A stretch of DNA of 64,000 bases, from NCBI GenBank assembly GCA_026122225.1, contig JANEZZ010001904.1:1178001-1242000 (forward strand), written 5' to 3'. The DNA comes from Heloderma charlesbogerti. Taxonomy: Eukaryota; Chordata; Lepidosauria; Squamata; Helodermatidae. This document shows, piece after piece, positions 1 through 9,809 of this stretch. Each line of letters begins with the position of its first letter. Position 1 is the stretch's first letter. The notes beneath the pieces are model-generated. The model was not told the DNA's origin. It searched no databases and was given only the letters and a program-made list of their open reading frames with translations. Made by a program: the position numbers and the translations under genes.

Positions 1-91
1 AACATGATGTTGTTCTTTCCTGTTGTTTCTCAGCTCTGGATAGAGGCCATTGTCCCTACCTATCAACTTGATCCTGGAAGCAGATAAAATA

Positions 92-170
92 GCTTTATTT
101 CTTTGTTTATTATTTATATTTCTATGCTGCCTTTCTGAAACCAACTCAGGCAGTTTACAAAGAGTTCAGA
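92..170 (-). repeat. Possible LINE 3'-end remnant
   Basis: A TTTATT-rich start followed by a CAGTTTACAAAG motif resembles the reverse complement of an L2/CR1-like LINE 3' untranslated end (compare 24582-24690 on the same strand). Very diverged; identity tentative. The rest of 1-360 shows nothing I recognise. Confidence 0.35.
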
Positions 171-360
171 CAAAAAAAAAAACACGATAATGAAATTGTA
201 TGGAACCTCACCCCAGGATAATGGAATTCAATTAGTCACACCTGTTGGTTGCCAAATGCATCATTTTGCAACACTCGAAAAGTAAACACAGTCCAACAAT
301 CTTATTATGTGTCATAGATGAACCAGATACATATTATAGATTACAGAAATTATTTATTTC

Positions 361-475
361 CAGCGGGTAGCTGTGTTAGTCTACTGTAGTAAAAACAACA
401 AAGAGTCTTGTAACACCTTATTACTTTCAAATAAGCTTTCATGGACTGTAGCCCATGGAGTGTGATCAAGCATGG
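361..475 (+). repeat. Interspersed repeat, copy 1 of 2 (GTTAGTCT...AGTCTTGT...AAGCTTTC)
   Basis: Shares a colinear pattern with 20284-20402: a GTAGCTGTGTTAGTCT-like start, a run of A/C, AACACCTTA, then AAGCTTTCATGGACT. This arrangement (prefix, CACCTTAAAGACTA, TAAGCTTT, then CATCAGATGCATGAAGT in the other copy) is a common amniote interspersed repeat; I do not assign its class. No open frame. Confidence 0.55.
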
Positions 476-692
476 AACGTTATCAAGATTCTCAGGTACA
501 TTCGGTGGTAGGTGGGAATCGGGAGACTTCTAAACTTACAATTTTTAAAATTACTTTATTATTGTTATTTTATATTTTGTATTGTTAAAGGCTTACCAAG
601 CTATATGGCAAGCCAATACCAAACTCTATGCTTAGCTGAATGTAAAGGTGTTTTGTTTATGATACCCCTCTAAAATGAAAATGAACAAAACG

Positions 693-1226
693 TAAGGATG
701 TACGGATTCCCTACCATCCGTTTGGGTGGGGGATCTGCCTGGAGGTGGGGGGAGGTGATCTGTTCCTCCTTCCCCCGGAATCCTCTGGAGCAGCTGTGTT
801 CCGCAAGGATTCTGCGGAGCTGCCCAGCTTGAGGGCCGCTTACCTGGACAGCCGGAACTGTTCTTCTCTGCACCGATCGCCATTTTTTAAAAAAAAGATG
901 TGCCCATAGACTATATGCAAAATAGAGCCGTGAATCTTGCATATAAGCCTATGGACACGTAATACTTACATAGCCTATCATGGCTTAATGCAAGGACGCA
1001 AATGGCAGCTGCTACGACAGCCGCCATTTGCGGCCGCAGCAGCCCAGCAGCGGCCGGAACTCCGGCTGTGGCTGACCCCCCGGCTGCGGCCGGCCCTGGC
1101 CGGCAGCTCTGCGGACTTGCCGCAGAGCAGAGCTGGCCACGGAGGATTGCAGGGGGAGGGACGGAGCGCCTCCCCCCCCCACGGATTGCCTGGCATGGAG
1201 CCAGGTAGGGCTTTTGTACATCCCTA
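693..1226 (+). mobile_element. hAT-like non-autonomous element, chimeric family A/B/C modules
   Basis: The left end reads TAAGGATGTACGGATTCC and the right end CTTTTGTACATCCCTA, so both ends are of the left-end type of family A. The left half holds a GTCTATGGGCACATCTT-like hairpin (about 885-950) also seen in family C copies at 32855-32935 and 39860-39930. The right half holds a family A hairpin around CGCAAATGGC (about 1000-1032) and a G-rich end module with CTCCCTCCCCC-type runs. No clear 8-bp target duplication is visible, unlike other copies, so the boundaries may be altered. The open frames here (for example 937-1416) have no recognisable domain and run through hairpin sequence. Confidence 0.6.
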
Positions 1227-1311
1227 TTCTAGGCCCAATTCAAGGCAGAAGTATAAAAACATGCATCCGAGGTATAAAAACATGCATCGGTTGGAAGGAC
1301 CAGTTAAGCTG

Positions 1312-1996
1312 GCTGGTTATAAATTGCCAAAAAAGAAGAAATACGTCACCAAAAAAAGAGGACAAGAGAGGGGACTGATTTGCATAAAATTTGCATGTGC
1401 TAATTTATATGCATAGATGCAAATTTAGAATTATTATTGTAAATTATGTAGAAATACTGCAGTACACTTGACCATAGCGTGGAAGACTGCTTCAGGACCA
1501 TGGTACTTCGGGAGATGAGGTTTTAAGCTTTCTCCCCCTACCCCATTTTTGTCCCCAAATTTCACCCCCCCCCCGGGTGGGGGAAAGAAAAAAGTCTCCA
1601 TGGATTCCAAGTTTTCTTCTCTTGGAATTTCAGGATGAAAATGGGGGGGGAGCATAAACCCTTCTCTCCCGAAGCACCATTGTCCTGATCTAAATCAGGG
1701 CTATGCACACTTGCAGGAAGAGTAGGGGAAAAAATCATGCATAGGTCAGCTATGTATGATTAAAGGAACATTTAGTTTGGCCCCGTGAACATGTGACCTC
1801 TGTGCCGGCCTGTTCAACAATCTGCTGCCCAGATGCAAACTGTTCATAGGCAGCAGTTCTCATGGTCCTTTACATTTAAAACAGCATTGGGGAGACAGCC
1901 TTTCAGACAAAGGATGCCTTCGAGCAGAGGATAGGCCTCTGGCAGCCCTTCAAGTAGAGGACTGTCCTCTATAAAATAGAGCACCTGGCCACCCTA
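1312..1996 (+). mobile_element. Non-autonomous DNA transposon, family E (TAGGGTGGCCA), copy 1
   Basis: The right end is TGGCCACCCTA at 1986-1996. The interior shares GGACAAGAGAGG, TTTGCAT, ACTTGACCATAGCGTGGAAGACTG and the terminal GAGGACTGTCCTCT motif with copy 2 at 17853-18247. Copy 2 begins with TAGGGTGGCCAC, the inverted counterpart of this right end. Copy 1 has about 300 extra bases (about 1490-1790) including C and G runs. The left limit is approximate because the left terminus is not intact. No coding capacity. Confidence 0.55.
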
Positions 1997-3937
1997 GGAC
2001 CAGTGTACATGAATCAAATCTCATGTGTAAAATCTTGTGGCCATTATGATTTGATAGGGTAGCCCTGCTAAGAGTTAATTTTACCTCAGAAATAAAATCG
2101 GTATTGGGCCCAGGCAGAATCTTCTCCATTATGGCATTATTTAAAACATTGTCTTTGGGAGGGTCCTTTAGATCTCAAACTTGCTTTCTTTAGAAAACTT
2201 TCTTATTTATTAAAGTATGCCTTTGGTTTGATCCGATCCAAGTTCACTTGAGCCATATTTATTTTGATTATATCATTATTAGTCTACTTATGTGTTATTG
2301 TGAGTTCTTATTGTAGTGTAGCATTGTTTTGAGATTGAGTTTTTGTTAGGAAAGAGAAGTGGGTTAAAATTTCAGTAAATACATCAATAACTTTCTTTGA
2401 GCGATGCCCACAATTGTTCCACTTGGAACAATGGTTTGGTTCAGGCTTCCTTCGGTGATTAAGAAATCCATACATCTCTAGATTTCTGCTCTGTGTGTTT
2501 GCGTGACCCTTAACTGCTTTAGACACAAAGCATCAGAGCAGAGCCTGGTACGCTAACATTGCCTGCAACAGAACTTTGTTAACGAAAGCGGACATGTACA
2601 GCTTAAGGCCTACACCTGGCCATATGTGACCCACATTGGATTCCTCCTCAGTTTACTTGATGGCTTGCAATGTAAGAATAAGATAAGATTAATTTGAGCA
2701 AGAAAGACATCTGTAACCAAGGAGAGGGTACATGCTGAAGCTCCTGCCCTAGAATTTTCCCGCAGTCCCTTTGTCATCATTTTATGGGTTACATCATAGG
2801 TTTGAATTCCTGCATTTCCTGAAGTATATCAAGGGGTCTCAGATTCTGTTTTTTCATATTTGTGAAACAGAGAAAGAGAGGTTTATTTTTATGCTTCCTA
2901 GAGAGGCATTTATGATGGATTGCTTCCATAACTTGCATTCCAGAGTATCCTGAATAATTGCACCCCAGGTTTTATGATGGACTAAAAGGCAGGAAGCACT
3001 CTGGGAAGAAAAAACTAGGGAGTGATTTGGCTTGTTCTCTGCTATGTGACCTGAGCCATTAATCCCTCTAGGCCATGAACATGGAGTTCAATAGAGTCAG
3101 ATTTAGACTTTTGTTTTCCTAAGGGCATCCCTTTACTTTTGCCAGTATAAAGAAATGCCCTATCCCGATGTCTGGCTTGCCTGGCGGTGGGGGGGGGGGC
3201 ATTGTGGGCAGGCAGAGGAGAAGATGATGCGGGCTGCCATTGGGCAGCTCTTTGCACCATACAAAAGGGGAGGGGCCGGAGGAGTTTTGTCCTTGATCTG
3301 CGCCCCTCCCAGGCAGTTTCTTACTGGTGCGGCTCCATCCCACCCTCCTTTAAGCAGTGTGGGTGCCAGCTGGTTGCCCTATTGGGGACCGAGTAGGAAT
3401 TTTTGGCTCATAGTCCGATTGGCTGGGACTACATGCCTTTTTGCCTACTTCACATTGTTAATGGGGTTGGGCGTGTCAGCTAGGCAATTTCAGTCTAATT
3501 ATTCCTCAGTTCCGGTCACATTTCAGTTGTTGGCTAGGATGGGCAAAGGAGAATGAGCTTAGGGATGGTGAGCATTCAGAGGCACCTTATGGTGACAGGG
3601 GATGCCTGAGGCCTCCTGAATGGGTTTTGTGGCTCGGCAGGGGGATAAGGGTTGCCTGGGAGACCGACTCACCTCACTCACCCAGGAGCTGTGCAACCCC
3701 AGGAGGGGGTGACACAGGAAGGTCTACCTTCCCCATAAAGGGCAGTCTGGAGGGGTGGCAATGCTGATACGCAGCCCCTCAGGCTGGGTATGTTTTTGCT
3801 CACAAAGGTGCCAGCTAGCCGCTGGTATGGTCAGGGCGCGTCCTAGATTTCCCCTTTGCAGATATTTCAATAGATGTTGCGCAATTTCAACCCAAGATTT
3901 GTTGTCCATCTCTTCATTACCTGTCTCTGCTTGCAAA
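1997..3937. other. No recognised feature
   Basis: A mostly A/T-rich stretch without a frame carrying a recognisable domain. About 3150-3720 is more G/C-rich (GGGGGGGGG run near 3188, several GGGAGGGGCC-type runs) and holds a 133-codon frame at 3155-3556 with no motif I recognise. It could be an old repeat. No promoter or exon can be supported. Confidence 0.4.
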
Positions 3938-4818
3938 TAGGGATGTCAGAGAATTTCACCACGAATCTCCGGGAGGCTGAATGCCAGCGCATTCGGCCCC
4001 CCCCAAATCGGTGGCGAAATGGTCTGCCCCCCCGCTCACCCCCCGGGGTGGGACTTACCTTGGGCGAATCTCCCTGGCGGCGGCGGCAGCTCCGGTGGTG
4101 GTTTGGCGGTGGTGGCTATGGCGGCTGGTCTTCCGACTGGCTGCTGCCGCCGCCATTTCCAAGTTTTTTAAAAAAACAACAACAACGTGATAGGCTACGT
4201 AAACATTTACGTAGCCTATCACGGCTAGATTTTTAAAAAATACTGTGATAGGCTACGTAAATGTTTACGTAGCCTATCACGGCTGAGTGAAAAAAAAAAC
4301 ACACGCGTACGCAAATGGCGGCGCCCATGGGCGCCGCCATTTGCGTTCCTTATTTTGGCACGTCTAGTCTACAAAAACTTTTATGTAGACTACAGCGAAA
4401 ATAAGGGGAACACTATTTGCATTCCCCTTATTTTCGACGTAGTCTACGTAAATGTTTACGTAGACTACATGTGCCAAAATAAGGAACGCAAATGGCGGCG
4501 CCCATGGGCGCCGCCATTTGCGTACGCACGGTGTTTTTTTTTCTTCACTCAGCCGTGATAGGCTACATAAACATTTACGTAGCCTATCACGGCTGACTGC
4601 AGGGATGCAAACAGCGGCGGCTACGGCCACCGCCATTTGCAGACCCGGCCAGCAGGATTCGCGGCGGGAGGGACGGGGTGCCTCCCCCCAGCCAGAATTT
4701 TGGGGGAGAGGGACGGGATGCCTCCCCCCGGCCAGAATTTCAGAGGGGAGGGACGGAGCGCCTTCCCCCCACCGCGAATCAAATTTCGTAAAAGGTAAGT
4801 GACTTTCGTACATCCCTA
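3938..4818 (-). mobile_element. hAT-like non-autonomous element, family A, with nested palindrome
   Basis: Termini are TAGGGATGTCAGAGAATT (3938) and TTTCGTACATCCCTA (ending 4818); relative to most copies it lies inverted. The interior is a chain of hairpins: two with GTGATAGGCTACGTAAA arms (about 4190-4290), one with CGCAAATGGCGGCGCC arms (about 4306-4345), a central one with GAAAATAAGGGGAA arms (4397-4435), then the mirror series to about 4592. The section about 4245-4592 is a single large palindrome centred near 4416. Outward splice-donor consensus motifs lie at 4053-4060 (minus strand) and 4793-4800 (plus strand). G-rich modules of about 40 bp repeat three times at 4660-4790. Flanking 8-mers do not match, so the target duplication is lost or the copy is recombined. 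Confidence 0.8.
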
Positions 4819-5596
4819 CAATGGGCAACGTCCACTCCCATGGGAAAAAAATTAAGCGGTGCACTTAGGGAGCACTCAGCGGTCTGGGCAAAATCTGCTC
4901 CCCACCTCTAATAGCAGGTGGCCCTGATTACACTGCCAGGAATTGTGTGGTGGTTGGGGAATGTGTTCCTGTATGTAGAATGCAGAGTCATATACACCTT
5001 CCCTATTATATGATAGGGGTTTTTGTGTGTGTGTAATAGATATTGTGACCAGCAAAGCCAGTGCCATATCTACACTGACCATGCTAGAACACTTTTAATC
5101 TGCTTTTGCTTTCAGGCAGTATGCACAGAGAAAGTGGAATTAATTTCAGGATAAATTCTGGAGCTCTGTATTAATGCCAGTATACCAATGTCCTTTAATA
5201 GTAATTGCTACTTATAAGACCCATTGTACTCAAGCAGAAAATGCATGTGTACTGCATCTATTTATAAGTGAAGCTTTTCATTCTAAATACAGCATTGAAT
5301 GGGAAAGGATCATGTCCCTGCTGGCTTTTATTTGAAAGGAAAATACTGCAATTTTGTACATATGCACTGTTCATAAATCGTGCAGTGGTACTGAAATGTT
5401 TTGGTACCTGAGTGTAAGATGCATTTTATTTATGTATCTAGACATGTATCCCTCCTACTTTGGAGAAAATCAAACTCAATAGCAGCTAACCTTTCAAAAA
5501 CACACATTACCAGCATGTATAGTGTTTGGCAGGCATTGCATAAGAAAAGCATATCACAATGTCATTATATACAACGGCAGGGCACTGTATTTGGAA
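4819..5596. other. No recognised feature
   Basis: Moderately A/T-rich, with a short GT run near 5020-5034. No recognised repeat, exon or RNA gene. Confidence 0.4.
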
Positions 5597-6045
5597 TAGG
5601 GATGTTAGAGAATTCTTCCACGGATCCCAGGGGGGCCGAATTCCAGTGAACTCGGACCCCCGGAATCCGTGGTGGAACGGAGCCCCCCGCTCTACCACCC
5701 CGCGAAAGCCCCGTGAAACGGAGCCTACCTGGCTGCGGCTCCGGCAGCTCTGGCCGTTGCCGGGCTGCTGCAGCTGCAAATGGCGGCTGTCGTAGCAGCC
5801 ACCATTTGCGTCCCTACGCTGGCCCATGATAGGCTACGTATATATTTATGTAGCCTATCACAGCTAAAGCAGGGACGCAAATGGCGTCCCCTATGCCATT
5901 TGCTTTCCTGCTTTAGCCATCATAGGTTATGTAAATATTTACCTAGCCTATCTTGGCTAAAGCCGGAATGCAAATGGCATAGGGGATGCCATTTGTGTCC
6001 CTGCTTTAGCCGTGATAGGCTGCATAAATATTTACGTAGCCTGTC
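5597..6045 (-). mobile_element. Family A hAT-like element, truncated
   Basis: Starts TAGGGATGTTAGAGAATTC and carries the subterminal GGGGGCCGAATTCC motif, then hairpins: GCAAATGGCGGCTGTCG (5776-5812), TGATAGGCTACGTATA (5826-5863), and AGGGACGCAAATGG/CCATTTGCTTTCC plus mirror copies to about 6043. The far end is missing: the hairpin chain runs directly into another TAGGGATGTCAG terminus at 6046. Either a second element inserted there or the copy was rearranged. Confidence 0.7.
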
Positions 6046-6215
6046 TAGGGATGTCAGAGAATTCTGCCACAGACTGAAATGGGATCGAATTCCCGTCAGT
6101 CTGTGCCACGAAATCCTCTGCAGAACGGCACCACGAGGTCCTGCGGAGCAAGCAGTCATGCGGCTTTTTTTTTTTGTCATCCGCACAGAGTTGCGAAATT
6201 TTCGTAAATAAAAAC
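6046..6215 (-). mobile_element. Second, partial family A-type terminus
   Basis: TAGGGATGTCAGAGAATTC begins at 6046 inside or at the end of the preceding element. It is followed by an imperfect hairpin with ACAGACTGAAATGGGA and the mirror TCAGTCTGTG (about 6071-6102) and a CCTCTGCAGAAC stretch. The opposite terminus is not visible; GCGAAATTTTCGTAAAT near 6193 may be the degraded far end. Confidence 0.5.
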
Positions 6216-6534
6216 GCAAGGTAGTATATGTCGATAATAAATACATAAGTTAAAAAAAAATCAATTGTGCTCACCGCCTTGTTTGTCGGTGTTCTTTTTC
6301 AACTGAAATCCTCCATCTCTGTTTACTTTCAGCCAAAACACTTCCTCCTCCCCGGGGCTTCCCAAAACAAGGCTGCCCTAGGTGTGCCTGAGCGATGCAC
6401 TCTTTGTTTAAAGCATTTGAAAGAAAGAAAAAACCTTTTAAAATGACCATGCCGGTCTGGAGCCCTGCACGAGTATTATTCCCCCTGGCTTTCTATTTCA
6501 TCCAGCCTTGTTGGTGACATTATGAGGCTAAAAT
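6216..6534. other. No recognised feature
   Basis: Unassigned sequence between repeats, with no recognisable domain in any short frame. Confidence 0.35.
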
Positions 6535-6690
6535 GGAGAGGAGAACCAACTCTGTGCATGTCTACTCAGAAGTAAGTCTTACTGAGTTCAATACGACTTA
6601 CTCCTACACATGTCAGCACCCCACTTGCCCCCAGCTCAGCTTTGTATTTCCACATCCAGCTCATTAGAAAACTTCCTGTTAGTTATCTCA
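6535..6690 (+). repeat. Partial copy of the palindromic repeat at 6976-7302
   Basis: The segment from GGAGAGGAGAAC through TCTGTGCATGTCTACTCAG to CACATCCAGCTCATTAGAAAAC is nearly identical to 7100-7235. It contains the self-complementary core AAGTAAGTCTTACTGAGTTC...ACTTACTCC, a motif common in squamate DNA. It represents the loop plus one arm of the complete palindrome downstream. Confidence 0.7.
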
Positions 6691-6949
6691 CTGGGTGAGT
6701 TTGGGCTGGACTCTCACCACTACATCATACTTCTGTTATGAAACTCGTGAAGAAAAAGAGGCAGTATAATGGAAAGTTCTTTCTGAAGCAGTCACACTTT
6801 ACTTGTACAAATGCAGCATGAAGGGAAAGATCAGCAACCTTCTCTTTGTTTGAATAAAAAGCACACTCTGCACATGCTCAGGGAATGGACAAAATGAGGA
6901 ATAAACATACCAGGGAATATGAAGAACTATATTCTTCCATTATGTATTT

Positions 6950-6977
6950 GTGTGTGTGTGTATGTGTGTGTGTGTAG
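6950..6977. repeat. (GT)n simple repeat
   Basis: Runs of GTGTGTGTGTATGTGTGTGTG. It creates the HTHTHT peptide seen in translation and is not coding. Confidence 0.85.
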
Positions 6978-7302
6978 CTTCTCCCACAATCCAGCTGTTC
7001 CCTGGAAAACCCCCCCCCCCATTCACCCAAGGGTCTTCTGAGATAACTAACAGGAGGTCTGATAATGAACTGGATGTGGAAATACGAAGCTGAGCAGAGA
7101 GGAGAACAAACTCTGTGCATGTCTACTCAGAAGTAAGTCTTACTGAGTTCAACGCAACTTACTCCTACACATGTCAGCATATCACTTGCCCCCAGCTCAG
7201 CTTTGTATTTCCACATCCAGCTCATTAGAAAACCTCCAGAAGGCCCTTGGGTGAAAGGTTTTTTTTTTCCAGGGAACAGCTGGATGGAGGGAGATTACAC
7301 AC
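6976..7302. repeat. Long palindromic repeat (inverted arms around a CTTACTCAG core)
   Basis: The left arm runs from TAGCTTCTCCCACAATCCAG through CATTCACCCAAGGG to GGATGTGGAAATACGAAGCT. The right arm is its reverse complement, from AGCTTTGTATTTCCACATCC through CCCTTGGGTGAAAGG to CAGCTGGATGGAGGGAG. The loop holds the TCTACTCAGAAGTAAGT core shared with 6535-6690. It looks like a foldback or MITE-type element. A GT simple repeat (about 6950-6977) abuts the left arm, and the right arm ends by ACACACAG. No coding capacity. Confidence 0.7.
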
Positions 7303-7408
7303 AGAAAGAAAAGAAAACAGAAGAAGGAAAAGGAAGAAGAAACCAAGCAAGAAAACAAAAATATATAAAAAATTACATAAAAGGATTAAATTTAAACTCC
7401 ATTAGTAC

Positions 7409-8132
7409 TAGGGATGTACGAAAGTCACTTACCTTATGACGAAATTGATTCACAGTGGGGGGGAGGCACTCTGTCCCTCCCCCCGAAATTCTGGTCGGGT
7501 GGGGAGGTGCTCCATCCCTCCCCCCCAAAATTCTGGCCGGGGGGGAGGCGCCTCATCCCTCCTGCTGCGAATCCTGGCTGGCCTGGTCTGCAAATGGCGG
7601 CAGCTGTAGCCGCCGCCGTTTACGTCCCTGCAGTCAGCCGTGATAGGCTATGTAAATGTTTATGTAGCCTATTACAGCTGAGTAAAAAAAAAAAAAAAAA
7701 ACCGCGCATACGCATCTACGCTATTTGCGTTCCCCTTATTTTCACCGTAGTCTATGTAAATGTTTACGTAGACTAGACGTGCCAAAATAAGGAACGCAAA
7801 TGGCGGCGCCCATGGGTGCCGCCATTTGCGTACGTGCGGGTTTTTTTTTTACTCAGCCGTGATAGGCTACGTAAACATTTACGTAGCCTATTACGGTATT
7901 TTTTTTTTTTTTACTGGAAATGGCGGTGGCGGCAGCCGGTCAGAAGACCGGCTGCTGCAGCTGCCGCCGCCAAACTGCCGCCAGAGCCGCTGCCGCCAAG
8001 GAGATTTGCCCAAGGTAAGTCCCGTCCCGGGGGGGGCAGGGGGGCAGACCATTTTGCCACCGATTTTGGGTGGCTGAATGCGCTGGCATTCGGCCTCCCC
8101 GAGATTTGTGGCGAAATTCTCTGACATCCCTA
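7409..8132 (+). mobile_element. Family A hAT-like element, complete
   Basis: Termini are TAGGGATGTACGAAAGTC (7409) and TTCTCTGACATCCCTA (to 8132). The left end has three G-rich modules of about 40 bp with CTCCGTCCCTCCCCCC-type cores (7455-7560). The centre is hairpins with CAAATGGCGGCAGC, GTGATAGGCTATGTAAA, TAGTCTATGTAAATG and CGCAAATGGCGGCGCC arms. The right end has the GGTCAGAAGACCGG hairpin (7937-7956) and the subterminal GAATGCGCTGGCATTC hairpin. Splice-donor consensus lies at 7427-7434 (minus strand, outward) and 8013-8020 (plus strand, outward). Flanks CTCCATTAG and TCCATTAC suggest an imperfect 8-bp duplication. Confidence 0.85.
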
Positions 8133-8257
8133 TCCATTACATACAAACTTCAAATACCGTTCTTCTTAAAAGTTATATCTATAACATTGCCAGTATTACA
8201 ATTCAGTACAGCATAGATAATCAACCTTACATTTCAATATCATATCATCAGTCTTAA

Positions 8258-8898
8258 TAGGGATGTACAAAATACTTACCTGGTTTCGTCCAGGGACATC
8301 CATGGTGGGGGGGAGGCGCTCCGTCCCTCCCCCCGAAATTCTCCCTGGCCGGCTCCGCTCTGTGGCGACTCCATGGAGCTGCAGGCCAGGGCTGCCTGCA
8401 GCCAGACATCCAGCCACTGGGCTGTGCAGGGACGCAGATGGCGGTTGCCGTAGCCACCGCCATTTGTGTCCCTGCCTTTTGTGTTCCGTAAATATATATG
8501 TAGCCTATCACAGCAAAAGACAGGGACGCAAATGGCGTAGCGGCCGCCATTTGCGCCCCTGTCTTTTGCTGTAATAGGCTACGTAAATATTTACGTAGAC
8601 TATCACGGCAAAAAAAACGGGCGCAAATGGCGGCGGCTATGGCGGCTGCCATTTGCGTTCCCTTTTTTGCCGTGATAGGCTACATAAATATTTACGTAGC
8701 CTATCATGGCCTCTGCAGGAACGCAAATGGCAGCAAAGCAAAGCAGCGGGAACAGCACCAGGTAAGTGCTCTGTTTCACGCACCTATCGTGGGGTGGTGG
8801 GGCAGGGGGCTTCCTATTTCCGCCACCTATTTCGGGGGACCAAATGCACTGGCATTTGACCTCACTGTGATCCGTGGCGGAATTCTCCAACATCCCTA
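8258..8898 (+). mobile_element. Family A hAT-like element, variant
   Basis: Starts TAGGGATGTACAAAATAC and ends TTCTCCAACATCCCTA. Four hairpins follow one another: GACGCAGATGGCGGTTGC; AGACAGGGACGCAAATGG with its mirror (8517-8565); GGCGCAAATGGCGGCGGC (8620-8658); GTGATAGGCTACATAAA (8671-8708). Outward donors lie at 8274-8281 (minus) and 8760-8767 (plus). The flanking octamers AGTCTTAA and GTCTCCAA match poorly, so the target duplication is eroded. The subterminal AAATGCACTGGCATTT hairpin is near 8842. Confidence 0.8.
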
Positions 8899-8975
8899 GT
8901 CTCCAACAGCAAGGGAGCAGGCCTACCATTGATTTCCAATAACCATATATTGCCCTTCAGTTAACATATAATAGT

Positions 8976-9266
8976 AGAGCTTAACAATTTAACCAGCCAA
9001 AAATATTACTAACCAAAGTCTCATAATAATGATAGTACTAATTATAAAAAAGGAAGGAAATTAGAAAGGATAAGTAATAATAATAACAAATCACTAATAC
9101 TTTGTGCTGTTATATAATAATAAAGCTTAAAATCAACCAGCCAAAATATTACTAATATTAGTATCATAATATTGATAATATTAATAATAATAATTAAAAG
9201 GAAAAGAATTACAAAGGATAAAAATACAACCATCACTAATGTATTTTGTACTATCTATATTTTAAA
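8976..9266. repeat. A/T-rich tandem duplication, unit about 146 bp
   Basis: AGCTTAA at 8978 recurs at 9124. AACCAGCCAAAA, ATATTACTAA, CTCATAAT, a run of AAGGA and ATCACTAAT..TTTTGTACT occur in the same order in both units. It is a diverged head-to-tail duplication of very A/T-rich sequence with no terminal inverted repeats and no coding capacity. Confidence 0.65.
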
Positions 9267-9809
9267 TAGTATCATTTCCAAATATATAAATGAGTATGCA
9301 CATTTCTATACACCCTCAGGCAGTAGATTTAGGTACAGTATATCATATCCATTTTAAAGAGAAAGGATTTAAAAGGAAAAAAAATGAGAGAAAAAAGACG
9401 GATATATATGAGCAATTATCTCTGGCCTAGCCTGTATCTTCCAGACTAAACATCACCAGTTAGCAAACCATGTTTGTAGATTCCAGTTCATGGTGCTGGA
9501 ACAGAAATCGCATGTGATTTTCCATTTAGCCACCATGCCTCCGCCATTTCGTGATTTAGAAACTTCATCATCTGACCTTCAGAAAAAATGCAAAATGTAG
9601 CAGGATATTTTAAATGATATTGTAAGTTCATTTGTTTTGCCAGGTTTCTCGCCTTGGTAAATTACCTTCTTTTATCAGCAACGTCTTTGGTGTAATCTGG
9701 AGAGTGGGGTCTCTTTTAAGAGAGTCCTGAAGAAAAGTATTTAAACAGACTTTAGGTATGGGAGTGTGTTGCTTTTTATCCAAAGATATTCTTCTGTTGT
9801 TATGTTGAA

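Noticed and set aside
4000..4180. CpG island promoter
   Set aside because: The CpG-rich tract belongs to the end module of a family A element and recurs in its sister copies.
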